Below are positions 1-7,828 of a stretch of 64,000 nucleotides of DNA, piece by piece (positions within the stretch are counted from its first letter, which is position 1; each line of letters opens with the position of its first letter). Made by a program: the position numbers and the translations under genes. Below the pieces are notes generated by a model that searched no databases, had not been told where the DNA came from, and saw only the letters and a program-made list of their open reading frames with translations. This stretch comes from Xanthomonas boreopolis (GTDB lineage Bacteria > Pseudomonadota > Gammaproteobacteria > Xanthomonadales > Xanthomonadaceae): assembly GCA_014654535.1 (NCBI GenBank), contig BNBA01000010.1:1-64000 (forward strand), written 5' to 3'.

Positions 1-67
1 TCACGGGCGGGATCAAAGGTTCGATGCGCTTCCACAGCGCGGCGGGAATCTCTTTGCGACGTGCCAT
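1..67 (-). CDS. IS5 family transposase, N-terminal 22 codons
   Basis: A partial gene leaving the window. The visible residues begin MARRKEIPAALWKRIEPLIP, which matches the usual opening of IS5-family DDE transposases with a 'W..IEPL.P' helix. No catalytic residue is inside the window. The family call rests on this N-terminus only. Confidence 0.6.
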   Translation of the reverse strand, partial: MARRKEIPAALWKRIEPLIPPV

Positions 68-115
68 GCAGGCGATTTTGTCATCACCGCTCAGGTGTAC
101 AAGGCGGTTTTGTTA
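1..115 (-). mobile_element. IS5-type insertion sequence, one end only
   Basis: The left edge holds the 5' end of an IS: a transposase start at 67 reading off the window edge, and about 48 bp of leader before the flanking gene resumes near 115. The outer boundary is inferred because a TcmP-like reading frame that starts at 215 loses its family resemblance near 111-115, at the bases TTAG. The terminal inverted repeat cannot be confirmed because the other end lies outside the window. Confidence 0.6.
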
Positions 116-215
116 GCCGCTCTAAGTACTCGCGAAGCACTTCGAGCTTGGCGACGCTATGCTGTTTAATGACCGCGGGATTGTGGCCGTCCCAGAGATA
201 CCGCGACTCAGTCAT
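111..215 (-). pseudogene. tcmP-like gene truncated by IS insertion
   Basis: An ATG at 215 begins about 35 residues (MTESRYLWDG..., then ...KLEVLREYLERLT). They resemble the N-terminus of three-Cys-motif partner (TcmP) proteins, in which a tryptophan region precedes a 'K..(I/V)LR.YL' helix. The frame then runs into IS sequence and stops. The start lies 10 bp beyond the stop of the DUF5131 gene, so the two would have formed the usual DUF5131-tcmP pair. I infer that the IS destroyed this copy. The fragment is short, so the family assignment is moderate. Confidence 0.45.
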
Positions 216-224
216 GCTGAGTCC

Positions 225-968
225 TCAGAGGGTAGCTTGTGCAGGCATTTCGTCCCAAGTTCGGCCATTGAGTAGACGTCCATTCTTAGCTTTGGCGCGT
301 CGCTTGCCATCTGCCCCCCATCCCCCCCACTGCTTGAAGAAAAAGGCTACCTCCTGCTCCTCGCATTGTAGGCGGACAGATTCTGCCCACTCGGGTTTCA
401 TGGGGCGTGCCTTCGGCCCGGACTCTCCGCCCACGATCACCCAGTGAATATTAGTTAGGTCGAGCACGCCCACGTCTTCCAGCAGCGGTTCAACGGACAA
501 GAAGCGGATATGCGCATCAACGGTACGAAGATGGTCTATGCGAGGCACTCCATGCCGGCGGTTCTCTACCGAGACGCCTAGCCATACATTCCTCGGCACC
601 GCCTTGGATTGAAAGTAGCGGGCCATGCGGGCGGCTCGCTTAGTCAGGATCTGATAGCTGTGCCAGGGCGTGCGCGCGATGACATCCATAACTTGGTCAA
701 TATAGGCCGCCGGCACTTTCTCATGGAACAGGTCCGACATAGAGTTGACGAAGTACACCGTGGGCTTCTTGCGCCTCAGTGGATCTTCTAAGCGTTCCGG
801 AATCAGTCGCAGTGCGAAGCCATTTTCGTAGCCAGGTGTGCCCATCGCCTTCAACCGACGCGCCATGACTTCGGCGTAGCAGTGTTTGCAGCCTGCTGAA
901 ATCTTTGTGCAACCCACAATGGGGTTCCACGTTTGCTCAGTCCACTCGATGCGCGATGAGGTGGTCAA
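225..968 (-). CDS. DUF5131 / phage Gp37-Gp68 family three-Cys-motif protein
   Basis: A 247-residue protein of the Gp37/Gp68 family, seen on phages and mobile elements, with no established reaction. It opens with the family signature 'IEWTEQTWNPIVGC' and a three-cysteine motif C20-X6-C27-X2-C30, a spacing related to radical-SAM iron-sulfur sites. Near the C-terminus are 'GGESGPKARP' and 'FFKQWGG', also family hallmarks. The start is TTG at 968, supported by GGAGG eight bases upstream. An IS-truncated TcmP-like gene follows directly and an intact tcmP lies at 1425-2255; this pairing defines the TcmP family. A nucleic-acid or defence role is inference only. Confidence 0.85.
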   Translation of the reverse strand: MTTSSRIEWTEQTWNPIVGCTKISAGCKHCYAEVMARRLKAMGTPGYENGFALRLIPERLEDPLRRKKPTVYFVNSMSDLFHEKVPAAYIDQVMDVIARTPWHSYQILTKRAARMARYFQSKAVPRNVWLGVSVENRRHGVPRIDHLRTVDAHIRFLSVEPLLEDVGVLDLTNIHWVIVGGESGPKARPMKPEWAESVRLQCEEQEVAFFFKQWGGWGADGKRRAKAKNGRLLNGRTWDEMPAQATL

Positions 969-1006
969 GGTCGGATCCTCCGGATGGCGAATGGTACGCC
1001 TGGACG

Positions 1007-1058
1007 TTGCATAGGCTGCGACTTTACATATGCGTATTATGTCCTCATATTATGCGCA
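1007..1058. promoter_or_regulatory. Divergent promoter region with imperfect inverted repeat
   Basis: Only 83 bp separate the TTG start at 968 (-) and the ATG at 1052 (+). The stretch 1030-1059 carries an imperfect dyad with ends ATGCG...CGCAT and the element TATTATG twice. TTTACA (1023-1028) and CATATT (1046-1051), 17 bp apart, could be a promoter giving a nearly leaderless mRNA. Binding by the adjacent XRE protein is inference. Confidence 0.35.
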
Positions 1059-1450
1059 TGAGCAAGGCCACCGAAAGGTTAGCGGTCCCAGCTGAGGCAG
1101 CGCTTCAAATAGGCGAGGAGCTTGACGCTTGGCGCCGCAAGCAAGGTATGACTCAGCGCGAGCTGAAACAGATTGCGCAGGTGTCGCAGGGGCAGATCAG
1201 CCGCATCTTGGCTGGCAAGTTCAGCTATGCCGATCCGCCGGTCCTTCGCTTGTGCGCAGCCGCCGGCATCAACTGGTCAGGGAGAGCGCCGGCAATCGCG
1301 AAGCAGGCGCTGCACAGGCGCTTGCATGCGGAACTAGATAGCTGCTGGGATGGCAGCGAGGCTGGGGCCGAGGCGCTAATCGGTCTGCTGCGTGCAGCGA
1401 GCCGAATAGGACCTGGCAGGCCTGCTACAAGAGTCGGTGCTGCGGAGTGA
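1052..1450 (+). CDS. XRE-type helix-turn-helix regulator
   Basis: A 132-residue DNA-binding protein. Residues about 20-70 form an HTH_3/XRE domain ('WRRKQGMTQRELKQIAQVSQ', then 'ISRILAGK'). The C-terminal 60 residues are helical and unrecognised. The start is chosen at 1052 because upstream residues of the open frame lack homology; ATG 1058 is an alternative. It lies between the DUF5131 gene (divergent) and tcmP, and its 3' end overlaps the convergent tcmP by 26 bp. It probably regulates this island, possibly through the dyad at its own start. Confidence 0.75.
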   Translation: MRMSKATERLAVPAEAALQIGEELDAWRRKQGMTQRELKQIAQVSQGQISRILAGKFSYADPPVLRLCAAAGINWSGRAPAIAKQALHRRLHAELDSCWDGSEAGAEALIGLLRAASRIGPGRPATRVGAAE

Positions 1451-2255
1451 CGTTGCTGACTTTGCTCCAGAACTCTTTGCCGAGTTTGCTCTTGCTGGCT
1501 AGTACTAACCAGTACAGAGGCTGATTTCTGGTTCCCGACACGCGTTCAACGAGGTCACCAACCTCTTCGTAACCCAGTTCGCGGATCAAGCCACACCAAT
1601 GATGAAAGACCGATAGTAGTGCCACATCGTTACGAGCGGCAGGATCCACACTGTTGTGCCAACCGGGTGCAAACCGATCGAGTTTTCCGTTGGCCATGAA
1701 GGCCTTGACGTTGCGCTGTAGGTCCATGGTGCTCACATGAATCAATAGATCCATCCTCGGCAGTTCGGCCAAAGTTTGGATGACCGAGAAAGGAAGTGCC
1801 TGAATGTTATACGGGTCGAGAAACGCAAGATGCAGCGCCGATGGCGATAGCTGTTGTCGAATGAGGCGTGCCGTGACTTCCGCGTCGTCTGAGTAAGAAA
1901 AGACGGGCTGAATCTGCTCTTGCGCAAGGCGCTGTTCGCAATGCGCGACGTTGGTTTTATCTAGGTCGGCAATGTAGATTTTCCCAAAGCGGGAATGTCG
2001 AGCGGCTTCGACTGCCGCCGCAACGGCGCTTCCGGGGATGATAATGTTGCTGTCCTTGACGCGAGCGCGTCCGGGGCCACAATACAAGTCGATGAACGTC
2101 GAGTTTCCCTGGAATTTTCGTCTGGCAGCGCGGCTGATATCCACGTAATGCTTCAGCCGTTGGTGCTTCTCTTGGGCCCAGGGGCCAACCAGCTCTCGCC
2201 GCAGCCCATCCATCTGATCGGTTTCATAGCGATCATCCTTTCGCTTTGTCGGCAT
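1425..2255 (-). CDS. tcmP: Three-Cys-motif partner protein TcmP
   Basis: A 276-residue protein of the TcmP family, named for its co-occurrence with three-Cys-motif proteins such as the DUF5131 product at 225-968. Visible marks are 'WAQEKHQRLKHYVD' (residues about 26-39), 'FIDLYCGPGRAR' (54-65, resembling the glycine loop of SAM-dependent methyltransferases), 'YIADLD' (94-99) and 'LAFLDPYNIQALP' near residue 150. A GGGGGAG stretch precedes the ATG. Its activity is unknown; a methyltransferase-like fold is inference. Base composition is lower in GC than the chromosomal genes to the right, consistent with transfer. Confidence 0.85.
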   Translation of the reverse strand: MPTKRKDDRYETDQMDGLRRELVGPWAQEKHQRLKHYVDISRAARRKFQGNSTFIDLYCGPGRARVKDSNIIIPGSAVAAAVEAARHSRFGKIYIADLDKTNVAHCEQRLAQEQIQPVFSYSDDAEVTARLIRQQLSPSALHLAFLDPYNIQALPFSVIQTLAELPRMDLLIHVSTMDLQRNVKAFMANGKLDRFAPGWHNSVDPAARNDVALLSVFHHWCGLIRELGYEEVGDLVERVSGTRNQPLYWLVLASKSKLGKEFWSKVSNVTPQHRLL

Positions 2256-2398
2256 GACTCCCCCTGGGTGCGCCTCCGTCGCTACAATATCTCGAAGCGG
2301 TCCTATGGCTCAACAGCCTGTCCGAAAGGCTCTGCTTCGCGGAATAGGGTCGAATTTATTGGCCAACGCGCAACCAGACACGTCCTGTCTCCTGAGTA

Positions 2399-2683
2399 TC
2401 AGCGCTTGTGTTTGCCCTGGCGCTTGAAGTCCTTGATCAACTGCGCCAGTTCGTCATCCTCGGCATAGAAGTAGGCGACCGGCAGGCCGAGGACCTTCGC
2501 CAGCCGCTGCAGGGTTTGCAGGTCGGGTTGGTGTACGCCCGTTTCGTAGCGATTGACGCGCGTGCTGGCGACGAACTCATCTAGCCCTGCCTGAATCCCC
2601 AGGGCGCGTTGAGAGATGCCATGAGCTTCTCGCGCCTCACGCAGCCGTCGGCTGTAGACGGGAAGCGATCCTTTCTCGGCCAC
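2399..2683 (-). CDS. XRE family regulator, tandem paralog 1
   Basis: A 94-residue HTH protein. The HTH core is 'RRLREAREAHGISQRALGIQ' followed by 'VNRYETG', and the C-terminal tail contains 'YFYAEDDELAQLI'. It is closely similar along its length to the protein at 2759-3085, so the two are tandem duplicates. The start is GTG at 2683. One palindrome, CTACGTTTAACGTAG, lies 61-75 bp upstream. Autoregulation is inferred from the same palindrome recurring before the paralog. Confidence 0.8.
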   Translation of the reverse strand: MAEKGSLPVYSRRLREAREAHGISQRALGIQAGLDEFVASTRVNRYETGVHQPDLQTLQRLAKVLGLPVAYFYAEDDELAQLIKDFKRQGKHKR

Positions 2684-2743
2684 GCTTGCATGTACCCTGA
2701 ACTTCTATAGGGGAAGATTCGGGGGAAATGCTCGGCTTCGATA

Positions 2744-2758
2744 CTACGTTTAACGTAG
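2744..2758. promoter_or_regulatory. Operator palindrome, copy 1
   Basis: CTACGTTTAACGTAG is a perfect inverted repeat CTACGTT-N-AACGTAG directly abutting the stop codon of the upstream XRE gene. It is shared with two copies before the paralog (3145-3159, 3171-3185). Confidence 0.65.
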
Positions 2759-3085
2759 CTACCGGCGCCGCTGTCGCTTCTTCTTTTTGATCTTGGCGAG
2801 CGCCTGACTCGGCTTGTCTTTGCGGCCGAAGTCGACGATGAGCTGCGCAAGCTCGTCGTCTTCGGCATAGAAGTAGGCCAGCGGTAGCCCTAGAGCCCGT
2901 GCCAGCAGTTGCTGCATGCCCAGCTTTGGCTGGTTGACGCCGTTCTCGTAACGGTTGATGCGGGGGCTCGCTGCGAACTCATCCAGCCCCACTGCTACGC
3001 CCAAGTCGCGCTGCGAAATGTCGTGGGCCTCCCGCGCTTCGCGCAGGCGGCGCCCGTAAACGGAAGCCTGTCGTTTTTCAGCCAT
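2759..3085 (-). CDS. XRE family regulator, tandem paralog 2
   Basis: A 108-residue HTH protein with the core 'RRLREAREAHDISQRDLGV' then 'INRYENG', and the same 'YFYAEDDELAQLI' tail as its neighbour. It ends in a lysine/arginine-rich extension ('KIKKKKRQRRR') that the paralog lacks, which may add non-specific DNA contact. ATG start at 3085. Two operator-like palindromes and a separate 16-bp palindrome lie upstream. Function beyond probable autoregulation is not evident. Confidence 0.8.
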   Translation of the reverse strand: MAEKRQASVYGRRLREAREAHDISQRDLGVAVGLDEFAASPRINRYENGVNQPKLGMQQLLARALGLPLAYFYAEDDELAQLIVDFGRKDKPSQALAKIKKKKRQRRR

Positions 3086-3109
3086 GTGTGCACACCCGGA
3101 ACTCCGATG

Positions 3110-3185
3110 TCCGGAAGCTTCCGGATGGGCACTTGACCCCGATACTACGTTAAACGTAGTGTACGGATAGCTACGTTTAACGTAG
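3110..3185. promoter_or_regulatory. Promoter region with two operator palindromes plus a 16-bp palindrome
   Basis: CTACGTTAAACGTAG (3145-3159) and CTACGTTTAACGTAG (3171-3185) have their starts 26 bp apart, matching copy 1 at 2744-2758. Between them and the XRE start is the perfect palindrome TCCGGAAGCTTCCGGA (3110-3125). The repeated site identifies a likely binding site of the two XRE paralogs. Confidence 0.65.
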
Positions 3186-3353
3186 TTATCGATCTTTTTT
3201 CCTGTGCTTTCGGCTGGGGCTAGCGCCGGAAGTGGCTAGGGATGAGGCGATACCTGAGCACCTGAGGCCGGTGGCACCAGCGAGGGGAATCCAGAGTGCG
3301 GCCGAGCTGCGACGGGTGCAGCGCCAGTCAAGGGGAAAAACAAAGGGCACCGC

Positions 3354-5762
3354 ATGAAGACAAGCACTCTACGTAACGCCGTATCCATTGCTCTTGTTGC
3401 TGTGGCCACCGGCGCAGCCGGCCTGGCCTCGGCCCAGGAGGCCGCCTCGGACACCGAGCCGAGGGAAAGCGCCAAGCCAGAAGACCGCACTGTTCCTGCG
3501 CATCCGCCGACGACCACGTCGGCGGCAGAGCCGGCGCCGACGGAGCTGGGCACGATCACGGTCACCGGCACCCGCATCCGCGGGGGCACGACGCCATCGC
3601 CGGTGGTCACCATCGGCAGCGAGCGCATCCGGGAGGAAGGCTTCGCCGACCTGGGCGAGGTCGTCCGCAGCCTGCCGCAGAACTTCGGCGGGGGGCAGAA
3701 CCCCGGCGTGGCCGTGGGCGCCACGCTGGGCGTGGGCGGGCTCGCCAACCAGAACTTCACCGGCGGCTCGTCGCTGAACCTGCGGGGCCTGGGCCCGGAC
3801 GCGACCCTGACGCTGCTCAACGGCAGGCGCCTGGCCTACGGCGGAGTGGTGCATGCGGTCGACATCGGCGCCATACCGGTGGAGGCCGTCGACCGGGTGG
3901 AGATCGTCCCGGACGGCGCCTCGGCCATCTACGGTTCGGACGCCGTAGGCGGCGTGGGCAACGTCGTCCTGAAGCGCGACTACCAGGGCGTGGCCGTGGG
4001 CCTGCGGTACGGTGGCGCGACCGAGGGCGGGCTGGCGACGCGGGAGTACAGCCTGACGGCGGGCACGACCTGGCCGGGCGGCGGCGCGATCGCCGCCTAC
4101 AAGGACGTGTCCACCGATCCGGTCTACGCGCGCCAGCGCAGCTATACGGACCACATGTTCGACCCCAATACGCTGTACCCGGGGAGCGACTTCCGCAGCG
4201 CGCTGCTCAGCCTGCACCATGCGGTCGCCGATTCGGTCGAGTTCCGGATCGATGCGCTCCATGCCAGGCGCAAGCAGGAGATCTATCAATGGAACACCGG
4301 TCTCCGGCCCGTCTACAACACGCTGACCCCGGAGACGAAGACGTCCTTCGTGGCGCCCGGCCTGGAGTTCTCGCTGCTGGGGGAATGGACGCTGTCCGTG
4401 GGCGGGAGCTGGGGCAGGGACGAGCACCTCCAGGACCAGTACCAGGTGGCTGTCGCCACCGGGGCACGCACGGCGCTGCTGATGGAGTGCTACTGCAACG
4501 AAGCCACTTCCTATGAGGCGGGGGGCGAGGGGCCGCTGTTCGAGACGCCAGGCGGCCTTGCGCGCCTGGCCGCCGGTGTGGGTGGACGCAGGAACGAGCT
4601 TGTCCGCCGGGATCTGCTCGGAACCAATCAGCAGCAGGCGTTCCGCGGCAGCCAGCAGAGCCGGTTCGCGTATGCGGAGTTGAGTCTTCCGCTGATGGAT
4701 CCGGGTCCGGGCAACCGCCGCCTGGAACTGACCGCCGCGGTGCGCGGCGAGGACGACGACGATTTCGGGCGCGTCACCACGCCCAAGCTCGGCCTGGTCT
4801 ACGGGCCCAATGGCGACGTCACGTTCAGGTATTCCTGGGGCAAGTCGTTCAAGGCGCCGACCCTGCTTCAGCTGCATCTGCCCCGGTCCGTGGCGGTGCG
4901 CCCCGTGGCCTTCTATGGCGGCCAAGGGTACGACCCCGGCGCCACGGTACTGCACCGTGCGGGCGGGAATCCGGACCTCAAGGCGGAACGGGCCTCTACA
5001 CGGACCGTGTCGCTGGCGTTCCACCCCAGGTCGCTGCCCGGTCTGGAGGGCGAGGTGACGTGGTTCGACATCGACTACACGGACCGTGTCGTGCAGCCGA
5101 TCACGGATTATGGGCGCGCCTTGCTCATTCCCGGATACGCGGAGTTCTTCGACTACGCACCGACCGCGCAGCGCGTGGAGGAGGTCGTCGCTTCGGCCGA
5201 CGCCTTCTACGACTACGTGGGCGGGTTCGATCCCCGCAACGTGGCGGCCATCATGTACGCGCAGTACGTGAACGCGGCGCGGCAGCGCATCAGGGGCGTG
5301 GACCTGTCGGCGTCGTACCGGTTCGACGCCGGTCCCGGGCGCATGACGGTAAGGGGTGCGGCAAGCTGGCTGGACAGCACGCAGCAGAACTCCGCCGCGC
5401 AGCCCGCCTACGACGTGGCGGGCACCATCTTCAATCCGGCGCGGGTGAACGGCCGGCTCGGCGTGGTGTGGGACGTGAACGGGTGGTCGGCGTCGCTGTT
5501 TTCCAACTACACCAGCGGCGTCGAGGATCCTGTCGCCCGCGAGAAGACGGCGTCGTTCACCACGTTCGATGCCACGGTGCGCTACGCCACTGAGGGCCGG
5601 GGCTTCCTGTCCGGGGTGGAGATCGCGCTTTCGGCGCAGAACCTCCTCGACCGCCATCCGCCGCTCTACGCGGCGACCACGCTCGACCGACCGCCCTACG
5701 ACTCCACCAACTACTCGGCGATCGGGCGATTCCTCAGCCTGGCGGTGACCAAGCAATGGTGA
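3354..5762 (+). CDS. TonB-dependent receptor of the lasso-peptide locus
   Basis: An 802-residue outer-membrane receptor that would take up a ligand using TonB energy. It has a signal peptide ending near 'AAGLASAQ', a TonB-box-like 'TITVTG' about residue 68, a plug domain with 'LNLRGLGPDATLTLLNGRRL' and 'VEIVPDGASAIYGSDAVGG', a long beta-barrel with 'NPDLKAERA', and a terminal tryptophan as in barrel proteins. It overlaps the isopeptidase start (ATGGTGA at 5756-5762), so the two are translationally coupled. In known isopeptidase-type lasso clusters the paired receptor is thought to re-import the lasso peptide; that role is inferred here. No FecI/FecR pair is present. Confidence 0.9.
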   Translation: MKTSTLRNAVSIALVAVATGAAGLASAQEAASDTEPRESAKPEDRTVPAHPPTTTSAAEPAPTELGTITVTGTRIRGGTTPSPVVTIGSERIREEGFADLGEVVRSLPQNFGGGQNPGVAVGATLGVGGLANQNFTGGSSLNLRGLGPDATLTLLNGRRLAYGGVVHAVDIGAIPVEAVDRVEIVPDGASAIYGSDAVGGVGNVVLKRDYQGVAVGLRYGGATEGGLATREYSLTAGTTWPGGGAIAAYKDVSTDPVYARQRSYTDHMFDPNTLYPGSDFRSALLSLHHAVADSVEFRIDALHARRKQEIYQWNTGLRPVYNTLTPETKTSFVAPGLEFSLLGEWTLSVGGSWGRDEHLQDQYQVAVATGARTALLMECYCNEATSYEAGGEGPLFETPGGLARLAAGVGGRRNELVRRDLLGTNQQQAFRGSQQSRFAYAELSLPLMDPGPGNRRLELTAAVRGEDDDDFGRVTTPKLGLVYGPNGDVTFRYSWGKSFKAPTLLQLHLPRSVAVRPVAFYGGQGYDPGATVLHRAGGNPDLKAERASTRTVSLAFHPRSLPGLEGEVTWFDIDYTDRVVQPITDYGRALLIPGYAEFFDYAPTAQRVEEVVASADAFYDYVGGFDPRNVAAIMYAQYVNAARQRIRGVDLSASYRFDAGPGRMTVRGAASWLDSTQQNSAAQPAYDVAGTIFNPARVNGRLGVVWDVNGWSASLFSNYTSGVEDPVAREKTASFTTFDATVRYATEGRGFLSGVEIALSAQNLLDRHPPLYAATTLDRPPYDSTNYSAIGRFLSLAVTKQW

Positions 5763-7828
5763 CAATGCGCGCAAGCCCCTGGCCTGCCGTGTGGGCCGGC
5801 GCGCTGGCCTTGCTCGTCCACGTGCCGGACGCGCGCTCGGCCACCTTGCGCCAGCTGGTGGAGGTGGTCGACTTCACCGGGCTTTCCGTCTCGCCGGACG
5901 GGCACCTGGTGGCGTTCCGCACGGAGCAGGCGTCCGTCGACCGGAACACCTACGACACCGTCTGGTATGTGCAGCCGGTCGACGGCTCGTCGCCGCCTCG
6001 GCGTCTTGGGGAGGCGGGCGCACCCCTGCGGGATGGCGGCGCAATGAGCCGGAACGAGCCCGCGCTGTGGTCGCCGGACGGAAAGTGGATCTTCTACCGC
6101 GCGGTGCTGGACGGGCGGGTGGACATCTGGCGGGCGGCCGTGGACGGGTCGCGCATCGGGCGCGTCACGCGCGATCCGGCGAACGTGCGCAGGTTCTCGC
6201 TGGACGACGGCGGGGCTGCGTTGCTCTACGGCGTGGGCGCGACACGCGAGGCTGTGGTGGAGGCGGAACTGGAGGAGTACGACCGCGGCGTGCATATCGA
6301 CCGGACCGTTCCCCTCGGGGACCCCCTGTTCCGGTCCGGCCATCACGAGGGGCGGCTGGCCACGCAGCGCCTCGTGGACAACGAACTGGTGCGCTTCCCG
6401 TTGCTGTCGCAGGTGCCGGACCGCTGGAAGTCGGTCGACCTGGCGACGGGCGAGACGATCGAGCTTGCCGCCGGCCGTGTCCCAGCGGGTGCGGTGGCCC
6501 CTGCCGATGTTCCGCAGGACCTTGGCCGTGTCCTGCAGGTGGCGGAAGAGGGCAGTGGTGGGCGCATCGCGTTCCTGGCGCGCGCGGATGGACCGGACGG
6601 CGCCGTCGGGCAGATCAGGCTGGCGATGCTGCCGGGGCGGGGGGCTCGGCGGCCGGTGGTATGTGCCGCGGCGCCGTGCGTTGGCGGGAAGATCACGGCC
6701 ATTGCGTGGCGGCCTGGAAGCGACGAGATCGTCTTTGCGGTGACCGACGACGCCCTGGGCCAGTCGCTCTTCCGCTGGAACGTCGTCAGCGGCAACGTCC
6801 AGCCGGTGGTCGCCTCGCGTGGCCACCTCGGCGGGGGAGGGCGTTGGGACCCGGGGCCGTGCGCTGTTTCCTCCGAGGCGTTGGTCTGCGTGGCCGCGGA
6901 GGCCGATCGCCCGCCCAGGCTGGAACGCATCGGCCTGGAATCGGGAGAGCGCAGGGTGCTGTTCGACCCGAATGCGGCACTGGCCCACGACATGGCCACG
7001 TCCGCAACCGTGCGTCCGGTCGAGTGGGCGGATGCGCAGGGCCGCAGGTACACGGGCCAGTTCTATCCTGCGGCGGCGGGTGGCACCGTGCCTCCCCCGT
7101 TGTTCGTCGTGTACTACCGGTGCGCGGGCTTCGTCCGCGGTGGCATGGGCGACGAGTGGCCGCTTGCCACCTTGGCCAGGGCCGGCATCGCCGCGCTGTG
7201 CATCAACGCCGCTCCGCCGGCGGAGGATGCGATCGAGCGCTACGAGCAGGGACGGGCCGCCATCGAGGGGGCGGTGGCGTACCTGGCGTCGCGCGGCGAG
7301 GTCGACCCGGCACGCGTCGGGATCGGCGGGCTGAGCATGGGGGCCGAAGTCGCCCTGTGGACCGCGATGAACTCGCGTGTGGCACGCGCGATATCGATCG
7401 GTACCCCGGTGGTCTCTCCGCAGATGCGGCTGTTGTTGAGCCCGTGGGAGCAGGTGCACTTCTCGAGGCTCCGCCGCCATTGGCAGCTTGGCGCGGTGGA
7501 CGAAACGCCGGAGCGCTGGCGGACCCTGTCGCCGGCCTTCGATGTCGAGCGCGTACGGGTGCCCGTGCTGATGCAGATGTCGGAGCAGGAATACAGGGGC
7601 TCTTTCGACTACACGATTCCGTTGATCGGGATGCGACGGGCCGACGTCCATGCCTTTCCCCACGAGCCGCACCAGAAGTACCAGCCCCGGCACAAGCTGG
7701 CGGTATACCAGCGCAACCTGGACTGGTTCCGGTTCTGGCTGCTCGGTGCCGAGGACGACGATCCCGCCAAGGCCGGGCAGTACGCCCGCTGGCGGGAAAT
7801 GCGGCAGCACGCGCCTGGCGCGGACTAG
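5756..7828 (+). CDS. Lasso peptide isopeptidase, AtxE2-like S9 family
   Basis: A 690-residue exported serine hydrolase that would open the macrolactam ring of the cognate lasso peptide. It has an N-terminal signal peptide (cleaved near 'PDARSA'), a beta-propeller-like region, then an alpha/beta-hydrolase domain. The nucleophile is Ser527 in 'GGLSMGAE', the acid is most likely Glu610 in 'QMSEQEYR', and the base is His639 in 'EPHQKYQP'. From memory this matches the Ser/Glu/His triad of AtxE2, which uses Glu rather than Asp. It is coupled to the receptor gene. Its stop overlaps the stop of the convergent cyclase gene within CTAG (7825-7828). Confidence 0.93.
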   Translation: MVTMRASPWPAVWAGALALLVHVPDARSATLRQLVEVVDFTGLSVSPDGHLVAFRTEQASVDRNTYDTVWYVQPVDGSSPPRRLGEAGAPLRDGGAMSRNEPALWSPDGKWIFYRAVLDGRVDIWRAAVDGSRIGRVTRDPANVRRFSLDDGGAALLYGVGATREAVVEAELEEYDRGVHIDRTVPLGDPLFRSGHHEGRLATQRLVDNELVRFPLLSQVPDRWKSVDLATGETIELAAGRVPAGAVAPADVPQDLGRVLQVAEEGSGGRIAFLARADGPDGAVGQIRLAMLPGRGARRPVVCAAAPCVGGKITAIAWRPGSDEIVFAVTDDALGQSLFRWNVVSGNVQPVVASRGHLGGGGRWDPGPCAVSSEALVCVAAEADRPPRLERIGLESGERRVLFDPNAALAHDMATSATVRPVEWADAQGRRYTGQFYPAAAGGTVPPPLFVVYYRCAGFVRGGMGDEWPLATLARAGIAALCINAAPPAEDAIERYEQGRAAIEGAVAYLASRGEVDPARVGIGGLSMGAEVALWTAMNSRVARAISIGTPVVSPQMRLLLSPWEQVHFSRLRRHWQLGAVDETPERWRTLSPAFDVERVRVPVLMQMSEQEYRGSFDYTIPLIGMRRADVHAFPHEPHQKYQPRHKLAVYQRNLDWFRFWLLGAEDDDPAKAGQYARWREMRQHAPGAD

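Noticed and set aside
3186..3353. Search for a riboswitch or ECF-type promoter before the lasso TonB receptor
   Set aside because: No B12-box-like or other conserved riboswitch core, and no repeat shared with the A-B-C promoter, could be seen.
3369..5774. An 801-codon open frame on the - strand opposite the lasso TonB receptor
   Set aside because: Shadow of the receptor gene; no recognisable motif and no ribosome-binding site.
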